Positions 11,545-24,504 of a DNA stretch of 60,000 nt are shown piece by piece. The position numbers were made by a program, and so were the translations under genes. Source of the stretch: Tubiluchus corallicola (Eukaryota > Priapulida > Priapulimorpha > Priapulimorphida > Tubiluchidae); the NCBI GenBank assembly GCA_030141605.1, contig JAQGDQ010000545.1, positions 41,504 through 101,503 of the forward strand, in the 5' to 3' direction. The stretch's first letter is position 1. Every line of letters begins with the position of its first letter. The notes below the pieces were generated by a model. The model saw nothing but the letters and a program-made list of their open reading frames with translations. It did no database searches and was not told where the DNA came from.

Positions 11545-12423
11545 GCACACACCGACTTTGAGCAGACGTACTTGCTGGAAACGCCATCATTTCAAAAGTA
11601 CATACAGGAAATTAAAATACACTAAGATAAACCAGACAAGGAAAAATAAACGCATTAAAGTATTTACTGTATTCAGCCCAGGGCATGCGATACAGATGTG
11701 ATTGCTGAACATCTGAAAAAATCCAATAAAAGAAGCCACCTTGCTGAAAAGTTTCTCGACGAAAGATGCATAATAAAACCATTATTCTGGAAGGTGGCTT
11801 CACGTGAAGCTAGGTCTTAGTTGAGGAATGTGGTCCACACTTGAAATTGCCACTTATTCAGGGCCAGACGAACAAGGTTGCTGAAATTCCTTGGTGCTGA
11901 AATCGACCGGTTCACTCTTTCTTCACTTGTGTGCCGGGACGTAACGGCGGGGCTTACTCGATCAAGTGATTGTGGTGAGCCCGGTACCTATCTAACTAGC
12001 AGAGATACTTGCTTTTGTGTGTAATGCGTTTAGATTCTGCTATTATGAATTAAAATAAGATCATTGCCTTTTACTGTGTATGTGATGTGTGATGCGTTAT
12101 AATTTGTAACAATGTTTATTGTGATGACTGTAAGGAATGTTGACTTTCATCGATAGACTGTAAAATTATGTTTATGACAATATGCTTAACGTTTTGCAAG
12201 TGCTATTAGCAAGCAGAGGAATCTTTATTACATTTAAGAGGAGACGCTAAATGGCAAAGATCCCAGCAGCATTAGATGATGCAATCTCTATTAGCGAGAT
12301 AAATTTATTATTTATTAAATCTCATTTATTTTCAAAATAAAATAAATACAAATCCCTCCATTTGCAGGGTAACAGTGTACAATACATATAAAAAATACAC
12401 TACATATTAAGGCTCACTACAGA
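11545..12423. other. Unassigned; possible LINE 3' UTR
   Basis: No gene recognised. The TTTATTATTTATTAAATC stretch near 12303-12345 resembles the reverse complement of a LINE 3' end and could belong to the minus-strand RT fragment at 12537-12755. Confidence 0.35.
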
Positions 12424-12470
12424 GACACGCGCACACGCACACGCACGCACGCACACGCACACACACACAG

Positions 12471-12519
<49 letters not shown>

Positions 12520-12536
12520 TATATATATATATATAT
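12424..12536. repeat. (CA)n then (TA)n compound microsatellite
   Basis: CA/CGCA dinucleotides to about 12516, then (AT)n to 12536. The array splits the minus-strand LINE fragment from a possible 3' region. Confidence 0.95.
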
Positions 12537-12755
12537 AAGGTAGTACATGTTGTACATACTATATCGTGAACAATATCAATGAAGACTGCACTTGCAGATA
12601 CATCGCGAAAAATATACGCTTCATAAACACTGCTATGCGTGACAAACACCGTGGCATCATCGGCGTTTTGGTCTTCGGTGTCAATGTCATTAAACATATC
12701 TGCTATAAAGAAAATAAACAGTAGCGGTGATAATAGGGATCCCTACAGCGAAATA
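12537..12755 (-). mobile_element. Non-LTR reverse transcriptase fragment
   Basis: Read on the minus strand from about 12745, the frame gives GSLLSPLLFIFFIADM and then, after about 10 residues, NADDATVFVTHSS. These are RT motif 4 (the QGxxLSPLLF box) and the catalytic FADD/YADD box, here NADD. Spacing between the boxes fits LINE RTs. Similarity fades after about 25 further residues and the frame then runs into the TA/CA array. The changed first residue of the catalytic box and the truncation mark it as dead. Confidence 0.78.
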
Positions 12756-13772
12756 AATAGGGAGGGCATATAACAGATTTCAGTTCAGATGTTAGCCGTA
12801 TCTTTACTGATTAACCTCAACGTCTTTGCTTTTCTTACGTTGCACGCGAAAACTTGTCACCACTCGGCTATTCAACTCGCCCTCAGGCGACCAAGACAAA
12901 CATACGTGACTGTCATTTCAACGACAGAGAAAAAACTATAAAAGTAAACGGCTATCACGTAGAAAGAATGTGTAAAATAATTATTGGATGGAACTATCTG
13001 TAGTGGTCTTTGTAAATTATTGAGTTTCTGAGTTGTTTGGAGAGTTTTTAGGTTTCTCATATTGTGTCCGCTCTTGTGGCTGTGGAAAATGCAAAACTGT
13101 GTAAAATATATATTATACCCCTGACACTTATTACAGCTGGCTTGGTTTGTTTTCCCAGTTTGTCGACTTTGCTTGTTGTTAAACTAATTGTTTGTTGGCT
13201 GTTGTGAACTTTGTCTGAATCTTTTATGTAAGGTACTATTCTTAAAATTTCTTTATAGTTTTTACATGTGAACCTCTTTCTAAATTATTTTTACTTGTAT
13301 TCTGACAATTTGAATTTTACTCCTGTGATTGCGAAATGATATAATTTATTCTATGCCTTGGTTGGTAGTGTCACAATTGTACCAATTATTTGTTTTTGTT
13401 TGATTTATAGCATTGAAAATGACAGTTGTTGTCGATACGATCTGCGCTAATAAACAACATGTTTTAACATATCATAAAATATCATAACATTTTGAACTGG
13501 GAAAGTATATCGCTTTAAAGAGACAGGACTTTTCATATTATTAGTAAATTAGTATTAATCTAATCTGTGAGTAAAAGATTTATATTTATTAAATCAATGG
13601 ACAAAAATCTGAAGTTTACTCATTTAGAATTGAACCCAGAATTTCTGATATCGGTCCAGACATGATAACCGTTGCATCCTGCGGATTACCTACATAAATA
13701 CCCATTCAAGTTTAACGGTGCTATTGCATAATATATCTTTACTATCTTTAAAATTAGAATAAAGCATATGTC
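12756..13772. other. Unassigned sequence with a possible tRNA-like remnant
   Basis: No gene recognised. On the minus strand, about 13625-13690, GGGTTCAATTC resembles a pol III B box and CAACGGTTATC lies upstream where an A box would be. The fold is poor, so only a decayed tRNA-derived remnant is possible. Confidence 0.3.
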
Positions 13773-13912
13773 ATCTGCAGACATGCTTGATATTGCCTAG
13801 ATACACTGTCAGTTAATGTGCTGTTATTATTAATGCTATTGGTCATGAACAATCACTCAGATTAACAATAACAACAGATTAACTTAACTTAGTATCTAGG
13901 AAACAACAAGCG
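13773..13912. repeat. Imperfect inverted repeat, about 55-bp arms
   Basis: GCTTGATATTGCCTAGATAC on the left and the reverse complement of GTATCTAGGAAACAACAAGC on the right begin two arms that stay similar inward through GTTATTATTAATGC-type sequence. The loop is about 25-30 bp. It may be a small MITE; no other copy was seen. Confidence 0.6.
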
Positions 13913-14121
13913 TATCTCTGGATGACCTATGCTTGATCGTAATTTCAAGAATGGTAAAAGCAAGTTGGAATGAGAAAGAGATTTGTGGATAACAGATCAG
14001 AAAATCTTGGGTAGTAGGTTTAATTTTTGGACTTTGGAATCTCGAATATAAAGCTTGTGATTCCTCCAAACAACAGTGACGTTAAAATAAATTAATTCAT
14101 GATTCAGTGGAGTAAACTGAC

Positions 14122-14818
14122 AATTTCGACAAGCAGTAGAATTTTATAGATTTCTATTTGCTAGCTTGAAGCATAAAAAGTTTGGTATAATTTTATGAAA
14201 CTTGCAGTTTTCAAGGAAGTCCACATCCAACGCTGTATTACCTTTCGAAAAATAAAGTGATGAGCACTTTTTGAAGTGTTTGAGTACACCATTGTCATAA
14301 CGATTTCTGATGACGTCAGCTGCTGATCTTGAAGAAGGAAATCTAAGCTGGAACAGCTTGAGAATAATTGATATGCACAGTGATACCACATACAGGCTGA
14401 ACATAATCGAGTGAAAACAGTTCCAAACTGAGCAGAATATAGTGCTAGAGAAGTCACTATTAGTAAGTCCAGCAAGTCCCTCTTAGTTTCACTAAGGTGA
14501 AGTGAGAAGCTTGGAGTATCTTCTACGGGTTAGTCTGTACTACAACACGAAAGAGAGACTCTGATTGGACTTACTCAGTTTAGAACTGTCTTCACTGGAT
14601 TATGTTCAGCCTGTATGTGCATATCATTCACTCTCAAGCTTAGATTTCTTTAGATTGCTCATCGCTGTATTTTTCAGGTAAAACAGCGCTGGGTGTGAAC
14701 TTCCTTGAAAATTGTCTCATAAAATCTCATAAAATTAAGTCTCATAAAATTATACCAAACTTTCTATGCTTCAAGCTAGCGAACGGAAACCTACAAAATC
14801 CTACTGCTTGTCGAAATT
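14122..14818. repeat. Long palindrome (foldback element), about 700 bp
   Basis: The outer left end AATTTCGACAAGCAGTAG (14122-14139) is the exact reverse complement of the outer right end (14801-14818). The arms remain homologous inward: GCTAGCTTGAAGCATA pairs with TATGCTTCAAGCTAGC, and the block around TACAGGCTGAACATAATC recurs inverted near 14600. The axis is near 14470. Small indels separate the arms (for example a repeated TCTCATAAAAT on the right), so it is not fresh. No coding sequence. Confidence 0.9.
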
Positions 14819-16157
14819 ATTTCATGTTTCAAAGACTTAAAACAGGTCACGAATACTCAGACTAAACATGCTTTAACGGGAATTAAAACACAGTTCGCGT
14901 CTGCCACGTGAGCTAACATTTCTGTCTTTCTAAACACAGATGGGTTAATTCTACTACTTACAAAGGCATAACAAAAATCATCCAAATAACCGATCGATTG
15001 TACATAGATACTAATTTACGGAGAATGTATGTTATATAGAGTAGTCGTCTTCTATGTTCAAAGTATATTCACTGTGCAGTGCATGACTGCTAGTAGCAAA
15101 CGTGTCCAAATTAATGCTGTCTCAGCAAAATGATTGTTGCCAGCTAATCGAACATGAGTAAATGGCCTGGCTTTAATAATAGCATAGAATAATACAGCAG
15201 TCAAGGTACTAAGTAACCTGGGGTATATACAATATCAAAACATTTTGCATGCTAGCACGGCTTTGAATAACTAGCCTAGCTAGGGCATTTATGAAGAAAA
15301 ATAAACTAAACAGTGTTTGTCTAACACATTCGTAAAAGCCAGTATTAAATTACCTCAAAATGCAAATTTGATTAACTCGCAAGCAATTTCCCCACAATTA
15401 ACGCAATTATTAAACGATAAAATTACAGGAAATAAATGAAATTAGCGCCGTTTTGTGACGTCACCATTTGGTTGCAAGAGCAGCACCAAAACGGTGGTGT
15501 GATTTTAGAAAACCAACGCATCATTTATCTAACTTGTAATGCTGTGGTCCTGCAATTATCTACAATGGCATCGACGGCTGATTATACATAAGCTAACCAG
15601 GTCTGTTTCATTGAATACTGCTTTAATGTTGAGAGGCAAGCTGTAGAATTGCTCCCGCGTTCTGGAGCCTCCACTTAAATGTAAATCTCGGAATAAATGC
15701 AAAAGTTTTTGACGCTTTTAAAGGCAGAAATACGATAATTAAATAACCATAAACGGGACGGAATCTCCTTTCTTCCCTGATTAGGCGACTTTTGTTCAGT
15801 AGTTATTTCTCCAGTAGAAATTCATACTTAATTAACGTAACAAATGCTTTGCTTGCATTATAATTTCATACATTTACGATGTTATAAAACAGGCTTTCAA
15901 GAAAGTGTTGTCGCAGCGGCACCTATGTTGCTCATGTACGCTCTTGAAGGCGCCACTGTAGTAATTTTGGGATACGAATAATAAGTGAACAATTTAACAG
16001 TTTGGCGTGCCTGTCAGTTAGTTAGTCAGTCGGCCAGCCAGTAAGTAAGCAATCAATTTACGCAAGTAAATGAGTAAAGTGGCTTGTGGCCTGCCAACCA
16101 GACAATTACTCACGCATTGAACGAATGGGTGGCAGACAAATATCAGAACAAACATGA
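14819..16157. other. Unassigned sequence
   Basis: About 1.3 kb without recognisable gene, RNA or repeat. Confidence 0.35.
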
Positions 16158-16278
16158 AAAACAAACAAACACGTATACATACACGCATACAAGCATACAT
16201 ACATACAAACAAACACATACGTACAAACATACTGACAGATAGACAGGCAGACAGACAGCTAGACAAACAAACAAACAA
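16158..16278. repeat. Degenerate (ACAA)/(ACAT) tetranucleotide tract
   Basis: ACAAACAAAC, ATACATACAT and AGACAGACAG runs intermingled over about 120 bp. Confidence 0.85.
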
Positions 16279-16381
16279 CAAATATGATTAATGGTAATGA
16301 TAGACTACAATAAATTATCAAAATTTCAGCCAAACTTGATCGAAAGGGCCCTTAGATTTCCATTGGATAACTACTATAATA

Positions 16382-16455
16382 AGGGGTTGTATAGTTTAGT
16401 GGTCTTCTCAATGTGCTCCTAATCAAACCTCCTAGTTCAAATCCAGGCCCGGCTG
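16382..16455 (+). other. tRNA-like remnant (SINE head or tRNA pseudogene)
   Basis: TATAGTTTAGTGGTCTTC resembles a tRNA D-arm/A box, and CCTAGTTCAAATCCAGG about 40 nt later matches a T-arm/B box. Acceptor and anticodon stems are not convincing, and a T-rich run follows. It fits a decayed tRNA-derived SINE better than a functional tRNA. Confidence 0.42.
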
Positions 16456-17785
16456 GACTTTACATTTTTCTTTTTTTCTTTTTTTCGAATAAAGTTTGGT
16501 ATTTAAAATTCCAAGAATTGATTTTTTTCCATCACTACTGTTGTACGTTGATTAATTATTAACAAATTAAGTTTTGGTTGGCAGGCAGGTTAATTACTTT
16601 AACGTAAAGAAACACACGATCGATCATATGTAACTCTATCTCCTTGAAGACACTTCAAGCTACAATGAGCTGCAACTGCCTGGGCTTTCAACAAGCTTTT
16701 GCCAATTGATTTGGAAGAATTCTGGAAACTTGTTGCGCAAACGTAATCAAATCTAATTTCTAACAGCGTCCGAACGACGACATTGACGAATGAAGATTGC
16801 GTCATACATCAAGCCCCAAGTATTTAATTTAGATAAGTAAGTAGCCGCCTTTTGCACACGCCCACGGTTGTTTAGTACACGCCTAAGATTTTTTTTGTAA
16901 ATTGAGAGGCGGAGTTTATATAATATAGGTGCCCTGCGAATATTTTTTTCTTCAATTAGTATGTCGGTCTCTATGTATGTATGTACGTCAGAAACATTGG
17001 GTTGAGGGAATCGCTTGGCAAGTAACACATACGCTATCGGCAACTTTGGGTGTTTTTAATTCTTTTTGATTTTAGTATTGGAGATAAAGGGCGGGAGAGC
17101 TAGACTGGTGCGTATGGTGCGCATGATTTGCCCCAAGTTCAAATATTATCTCAAAGTTACGAACCCAAGTATGATTCGTGAAGTTATTTGTGCTAAAGCA
17201 CTTTTCTAATTTGGTGTATTGTTACTTAGATAGAAACAAAGAACAGATGAATTAAAATGTGCGTATAATTATTAGAAGTAATTTACATGATTTTTGCATA
17301 ATGATATTTACAATGACGATATGAAAGTAATAGTATTAAGTGATATTAGTATACAAGAGATATATTGGTCTATTACATTATAAAGACCTAAATATGTTTA
17401 AGTATAACTGATTAGTAGATGATAATAAGCGTGTTGACAAAAACTATGACACTATTTTTTCTTTTATATTACTAGATTAAAACAACAGTATGAAATAATT
17501 AAACACACAATTAACTTTTGCCAAACGATATCCTAGATAAGGAGCTGGGAGATAAAATAGCGCTTGGCGGGCTACTATGTTAACTCAAATCACAAAGGAC
17601 TGAACGCCCATTATAAAGCTTTTAGAGGAAGCCTATTAAAGTCAGAATAATTGTATAATTACATGGGCAATTAGGTACGATACCAAATAATGCTTATCCT
17701 TATCCTTGCTGCACGTTTATTCATAAACCTCTTTGCCAGGGCAGAGCCAGGCAAACAGGGTAAACACGTATAAATACTTCACTTT
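16456..17785. other. Unassigned sequence
   Basis: No recognisable gene or repeat in about 1.3 kb. A T-rich run lies at 16465-16490. Confidence 0.35.
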
Positions 17786-18045
17786 TCATTGTTTTCCTTC
17801 ACAACTCCTTTCCACCGAATTTCGCACTTTTCACTCTTAATTCATCCCATCTCTTTCCCTCTTGCAACTTCTCTTCCTATCCATCCTATTCTCCCCATCT
17901 TCCTATCTATCCCACCCTTTTCTTTCTCTCTTTTAATCCTTGCTTTTTCGATACATTTCTTTTTCTCCTCACCTACTTCTCTTTTTATCCATTCCATCCT
18001 TCTCTTTATCTATTTTCTACTCTGCTATTTTCCTGATTTTTGATT
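17786..18045. repeat. Pyrimidine-rich tract
   Basis: About 260 bp strongly enriched for T and C on the + strand (TTTCTCTC-, CATCCTATTC-type runs) without a fixed period. The open frame across it is compositional. Confidence 0.75.
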
Positions 18046-18545
18046 TTGGCTTCCATTTTGATTTATTTTGCTCTAGATGATTTTGTTTTTGCCTATGGAT
18101 CGTTTGATATAAGATATTTAAATCGAGTTTTGAATTTTCTTTAAAAAACAATTTTGTACGATCAATTAGAAAGTTTGCAGGCATGGTACGACAGTAATTT
18201 ATTATTGCTTTAACATTCTAATTTAGTGCTTCAACATTCTGTAATTATCCATCGTAATTTCAATTCGGTTATTTACTGTTATTTTTTTTAAAAATAGTAA
18301 TTGCTTGCAAGACGAAGTATCTTTAGGTATCCAACTAATTTAACTCGGTTCCTTTAAAAACTAATGGACATTATCTTATCACGTAAACATTTGCGCCTAC
18401 TAAGAAAAAAGGAGCAGCTGCGTTGGTGATCAATTGGGTTTTGATCAACCACTCCTACTAAGATGTTGTTGAAATTTCCTACTACTATTTATTGTAATGT
18501 GAAACGAATGTTGGGGAAATAAATTGATTGAATTGAATTGAAATA
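18046..18545 (+). mobile_element. Possible LINE 3' end with (TTGAA)n tail
   Basis: AT-rich sequence ends in GGGGAAATAAATTGATTGAA and then several TTGAA units (about 18518-18545). This is the usual look of CR1/Jockey-type 3' termini. No coding part was seen, so only the last 100 bp or so are supported. Confidence 0.4.
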
Positions 18546-19334
18546 TATTGAATTTTCCCTCTCTGCCCCTCTTTCTTTGACGATTTATCTTCCTACACAG
18601 CTGTTTTCATCGCAATTACGCTTTCACTTATCACAACATAAATTGTGTCACAGGAGCAATTAACCCTGAAGAACGACCTCTACATCTAACATCGTTTCAT
18701 CACCATCCTCATCTCGGGCTTTCACAACTACAAAACTTCTTACTGAATCATTTTCTAAGAAGTTGTTATACAGCCACGTCCGTTTAAGAGACAATGACGG
18801 CTGGCGAGACTAGACTGAATATAGACGGATCATTGGACTGAGCTTGAGGATATGCGGTCTCCACAGGGAAGCCATACGCCATGTGAGTCAGAAAGCGCTT
18901 GCAGTCAGTCTGGCTTCACCTAGATTAGCTGGTCACCGTGATGTGCATTCAAGCGTGTCTGATTAGAACTTTTAAACCTGGTTGACTTGCGTCGGCAACT
19001 TTTGTTTTCTTTCTAAACAGTTGAGACGAAAAAGTAAAGAGTTACGAGCTTAGGGAGTCTAGGCGAAGCAGAGGGATTAGTGCAGAAAATGAAAGACTAA
19101 ATCTACTCTTTGGACAGAAGTGATCATAGTAAGGTACAGCTAATGAAATGCGTCAGACGAGGTTGTTCTTAGGGCATCACCCAATTAGCCATAATGAAAA
19201 CTGGATAAAACCTGTTAACACACCACACACACTTACTTTATCCAACTATTAATAAAGGTTGAGGTTAACAATTGACAATATCGTTCGTGTATAACTGAGC
19301 CTTTTCTAGGAAAAGAAAATAGTCACAAAATAGT
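18546..19334. other. Unassigned sequence, locally GC-richer
   Basis: 18770-18990 has a more balanced base composition than its surroundings but no open frame of note. No function assigned. Confidence 0.3.
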
Positions 19335-19891
19335 CACAAGGAAAGAACAAGTCACTCTGTGTGCTGGTTGTATTTTACTGTTACCAGTTAAGGTTAGAAA
19401 AATATAACAAAGAAATTTGCAAAGAACTGCCTATAAAATATAAATTAAAAATATACTAACCCTGAATAGAAATTTTCAGGCGTGGCGGTTTGCCGCCATT
19501 CACTTCAAAATCATGACATAACTGGGAGACTCATGAGCGCGTCGTGGCTTTCCGTAAGCGCACGCTGCTTAAACTAATTCAAATTTCTGCATCTTACCTA
19601 ATATTCACGTAAAAATATTACAAAATGAACTAAATATTTTTTTTCGTAAAAACTTATTATACTTTTGATGAAGACCGACAGTATGCTGCTTTTCTTCAAG
19701 ACGAATGGCGTTATTGGAAGAAGAATGGGCGTTCAAAATGGGAGCGCCCAAGCTTTGAGTGATCGCGACTTTAAAGTGATTTTGCTAGTTACACGAGGCG
19801 CTTATTGCAGTTTTATTACTAAATCCTTCTAACATTTCTCCCAAACATTGAAATAAGCCTAACCTCCTAGAAGGCTTGGCCTTTCCTTTAA
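19335..19891 (-). mobile_element. TTAA-2 MITE, nearly full-length copy
   Basis: The right terminus GGCCTTTCCTTTAA has TTAA at 19888-19891. The left part GGAAAGAACAAGTCACTCTG matches the inverted terminus of the 53387 copy, with its own TTAA mutated. Interior blocks such as TTGGAAGAAGAATGGGCGTT and GGCGGTTTGCCGCCATTCAC are shared with the 7215 and 48545 copies. Confidence 0.85.
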
Positions 19892-19907
19892 AAAGTTATT
19901 GAGCTAC

Positions 19908-19975
19908 ACTATATTGATTTATTGACCATATAAAGTAATTTATACTTTTGCTTAGTTAGTGAACTTAAAATTTTA
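19908..19975 (-). mobile_element. Family L repeat, small fragment
   Basis: AAAGTAATTTATACTTTTGC followed by TTAGTTAGTGAAC matches the inverted arm of family L near 52310-52345. Confidence 0.6.
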
Positions 19976-20271
19976 TTTATTAAGAGTATTTTCTAGTCAT
20001 TTTATCCAACGCAATTTTTTGTCAAGCATCACAGTGTTGCGCACAGCAAGCAAATAAATAGAAAAACAACGAATTTTTTTAGTTCACTCGTTGTTTATAA
20101 CAAGCATTCAGTTATTTTTGTTCAAATTCTATTTTCTAGAAATATTAGTTATCTTACGTGTCTTCTTAAAACTGTGGGTAGTATGATAGATGACACTTCG
20201 CAGAACCAGCTTTCCTGGCAAGTATTCTAGCAGGCACCCAACCAGTTACTAGCCAGGCTCGTTATAGAGCG

Positions 20272-21043
<772 letters not shown>

Positions 21044-21657
21044 TTAAAGGAAAACAGGATGATTTTTCATATCCTTTTTGAAGTGAGGTAAAAGGTATAC
21101 ATTTTAACATCTAAAATAATGGCAAAGTGTTTCTGGTAATTAACTAGTAGGTTCAAAACTTAATTAATGGCGGGCGAGTCCAGTTAGTGATGACGTAATA
21201 AGTGAACATAATTTTCAACAGCACAAACATTCCATGAGCGTGTTGCACATGTTTGTGAAAGCGAAAATGGAAGTACAGTGATACTGTACAAGATTCAGTG
21301 TGATATACAAAATTTCACGTTTAAAATTCAAAACTTCAAGTTTACCGCTGTGTTCAGCCGTGAGTTCTCGAACCTGTGTACTACGTCATAGCCGAACATC
21401 TCTCAAATGGGAGGTACAGCACATGTTTTTTATGCAACGCGTTTTCGACATGTAAGGGTTATAGTGCCCATCTAACTAGCAAATGGCGAGATGCATTCAG
21501 CAGCAAAGAACTAGCCGCGCGAACGCAAAATTGCGTTTCTGTGACAATAATTCTTTCACGTAAGTTATTCTTGAACAAAAAAGTATGCCCCTTTCAACAT
21601 TTTACAGGGTAGATTCTTTTGAGCTACAGTTTAAGATTGTGGCCGATTAGCCTTTAA
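21044..21657 (+). mobile_element. TTAA-1 MITE, full-length copy
   Basis: TTAA lies at 21044-21047 and 21654-21657. The left end is AGGAAAACAGGATGATTTTT and the right end AGTTTAAGATTGTGGCC...GCC. The length is about 614 bp. Non-coding; interior aligned by eye with the 23891 copy along its whole length. Confidence 0.88.
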
Positions 21658-22185
21658 TAAAATCTGTGAGCGCTTTTATGTGGGCATAAATTCGATTACT
21701 TAGAATCCCCCAGTTGGGATACAACTTTATGAAATTGTATCATTGGGATCCCGATCAGCTTAAATTTCCATGATTTCCGCTTTGCTCTGCGACCACGCAC
21801 TTGAACCTACAGACCTTCTAGCTTGTGGTGTTCCATGGGGGTCTTGATTCTCACACGTTTATTGTATTTCCTGCCTTATTTTAATGTACATAATGGTCTC
21901 TGTTTACTTGAACGCACTTCCATCATGATTAGTACATGTAAATCGTCAGCAAACTAGATTTTATAAAAAGCTTTTAGCAATATTCTCCTTTGTAGTTTGC
22001 ATATAACTTAGCGTCTCAGAACATCGCTGTCTTTTTATGTTCATAAACAATGTCATCCAAGAACCTCGTGGCTATGTAAAAAATGATATTACGAAACTTA
22101 AAGATTTAATTTCTGTAAACAATGAAAGCAGTAAAATTAGTATATAGAAACTGTGCAATTCTGAACTTAAGATGCGTATGTTTAC
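21658..22185. other. Unassigned sequence
   Basis: Nothing recognised with confidence. The final 100 bp may belong to the LINE fragment that follows. Confidence 0.3.
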
Positions 22186-22400
22186 GTGATACGATCTAAT
22201 ATTAATAAAGCTAATCGAATTTTCTGGATCAGAGCTCGGCTTTCTGCCCACAATTTCCACAATGAGACGGGCAAGTGGTCGAGGACCCCTAGACAAAACA
22301 GGATATGTTTCTGTAATGGCGCGAATTTGCCTGTTCAGTCCGAGTTTCACGTAATATGTGTGTGCCCTCTATCGGTTGGAATATCCGTCGTATACTTTTT
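22186..22400 (+). mobile_element. Non-LTR retrotransposon fragment, zf-RVT-like C-terminal end
   Basis: The + frame contains RARLSAHNFHNETGKWSRTP, then RICFCNGANLP, then SEFHVICVCPL. This order (LRxSAHxLxIExGR..., CxxC-like, ExHxLxxCPL) is the zinc-binding reverse-transcriptase C-terminal region seen in many invertebrate LINEs. One of the expected Cys/His positions is unclear. No RT core is present in front, so it is a fragment. Confidence 0.7.
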
Positions 22401-23099
22401 TAGCTGGACTAATGTAATCGTATCAAAATCAAATCGTACCGTATCGTACAATTATAATGTGTTTCTCCGAGACATAAAAATTCGGTAATTTTTAACTAAA
22501 TTATATTGGTGAATAAACGCAATTCAAAATTTAATTAATTCGTCTCCTAATTTCTGTCTCCACACATCCCAGTCTATGTGACAGATTAAATTTGGAAACT
22601 TTCACAAAGACATCAGCGGCAAAAGTTCATTGATTAATTGTCGAAAATCAAATAACTTCAGTTCCAATGCTTGGCAAATTCCACGCCAAATGTTATTAGA
22701 TTTAATACCTCTGTCTGCTCCTCGCAGTCTGTCACATTTATTACTGCTGACTTGATTTTCGCAGCCATATTTACGAGCTTCCAAAGATAAATTAATGTAG
22801 TTAGTTAAGTAATGAGGCAATTAATTTCCATTTTGCCGCTGCCCAAACAGCTGTAGTAACAGCTGCAAAATAGAACAGCTGCACAAAAAAGCTGCAAAAG
22901 CCTTTCTTTACTATTGCCTCAGCCGATGCTACTGCTGGTCCAGTTATAATGGTGTGGCCAGATTACCAGATGTCAGAATTAGGTAAACAAGTATTGAGTT
23001 CACTCATCATCTTCGTCAGAATCATAAAGGTGATAATACTGAGAATGATTCGATAAAGCCTGTCTTTCTAAAATAAATAAATAAGTAAGCAAATAATAA
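22401..23099. other. Unassigned sequence
   Basis: AT-rich. 22845-22905 holds clustered AGCTGCAAAA/CAGCTGTAGT motifs. No gene recognised. Confidence 0.35.
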
Positions 23100-23100
23100 C

Positions 23101-23149
<49 letters not shown>

Positions 23150-23187
23150 GATGATGGTGGTGGTGGTGTTGGTGTTGGTGTTGGTGG
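23100..23187. repeat. (GAT)n/(GGT)n microsatellite
   Basis: GATGATG units pass into GGTGGTG and GTTGGTG units. Confidence 0.93.
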
Positions 23188-23811
23188 TTCTCATGATAAT
23201 ATAATAAAAAATAATAATATTTTATTCGTTTGATACATTATTCATTTGTTATTTCCAGCTGCAAAAATTTTTAACTGACGTCACATCAATCACGTGAAGC
23301 ATCGCTAAAAGGAGTAATTCATGTTTTATAAATACTTGATAGTTTGGAACATTAAAGAAATAAATGCTTTTATTTTGTGTCTAACTCAATACTGCGCGAA
23401 GCTTCACGTAGTGTGTGTCCGCTTGCTTTGTGTTAAATGAGTTTTTCTACAAAAAGACGTCTGATCACTAGCAGGAGCCGATGTAAAGTGCGCAGGAGGC
23501 GAGGCGCCTCTACACACGTTAATGACACGTAAATAATTACAACAAGTCATTAAGCACACATTTAAATAATTATTTTAATTAATATTTACCAACACTCTGA
23601 GGTTGTAAAGATAATTTATGATGATGATGTGGCCCTCTATGTCTTTACAACACACAATAAATTAATTATTGCTGAAAGAGTTAAAGACGAAAAAACTACA
23701 AATGGAAAAGTTCTTTTATGTAAGTGAGTAATAAAGTAAAATAAAATTTATAGCTATATTACTCGGAAAAGTAAATTTAATTAGAAAGAATCAAAAAGTT
23801 TATTTCTATAG
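23188..23811. other. Unassigned sequence
   Basis: No recognisable feature. Confidence 0.35.
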
Positions 23812-23890
23812 GGACTCGAACCGAAGGAGGCTACGTGTCGGGCAGCAGTGCCAATAACTGCATCAACAAATTGCAGGCTGCCTACATGGA
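23812..23890 (-). other. tRNA-like remnant (tRNA pseudogene or SINE head)
   Basis: On the minus strand GCAG-TTATTGGCA-CTGC forms a perfect 4-bp D-arm-like stem. GGTTCGAGTCCC, a textbook T-loop/B box, follows about 35 nt later. The anticodon and acceptor arms are not clean. It directly abuts the TTAA of the next TTAA-1 copy. Confidence 0.45.
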
Positions 23891-24504
23891 TTAAAGGTAG
23901 ACAGAATGATTTTTCATATACTACGACATTTTCAAGACCGATAAAAAGTATACATTTTAACACAATTAATACTGCAAAAGTATTTCTGATAATTAAATAA
24001 TAGATTAAAAATTTAATTAACGGTGGGCGAGCCCAACTATTGATGACATCACAAACTAACATAATTTTCAACAGCAAAAATATTACACGAGCTTGTTGTG
24101 CGTGCATGCGAAAGCGAAAATTGAAGTACAGTGCTACTGTAAGATATTCAGTGTGTTGTACTAAAACTAGACAAATTTAAGATAAAAATTCTAATTTCAC
24201 ATTTACCGCTGATCTCACGCATGGACTGCTGAACGTGTGTAGTTCGTCATAAACTAACACATCTGAATGACAATCTGCTATAATGGCGCAGCACCTGCTT
24301 TTGTTCAGTTCGCTTCCGAAATGCAGGCGCTAATGTCTGTCTAACTAGCGAATGGAGAAATGAATGTGAAGAACTAGTAGCAGTGAAGAACTAGTGGCGT
24401 AAACCTGAAATCGTGTTTGTGTGGTAATAATTCTTTCACGTATATCATTTTTGAAAAACTAGTGTTTGACTTACAGTTTAAGATTGGGTCCGGTTTTGCT
24501 TTAA
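23891..24504 (+). mobile_element. TTAA-1 MITE, full-length copy
   Basis: TTAA lies at 23891-23894 and 24501-24504, giving about 614 bp. The left end is AGGTAGACAGAATGATTTTT and the right end AGATTGGGTCCGGTTTTGCT. It holds a local duplication of GTGAAGAACTAGT near 24366-24400. The minus frame over the left half stays open by chance or family history (see findings). Confidence 0.9.

Noticed and set aside
13625-13690. tRNA gene on the minus strand
   Set aside because: A B-box-like GGGTTCAATTC is present, but D, anticodon and acceptor arms do not pair; at most an old remnant.
16158-16278. CRISPR-like or satellite array in the ACAA/ACAT tract
   Set aside because: No fixed repeat-spacer structure; simple tetranucleotide drift.
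17789-18043. 84-codon Phe/Ser/Pro-rich plus frame
   Set aside because: It lies in a pyrimidine-rich tract and reflects composition only.
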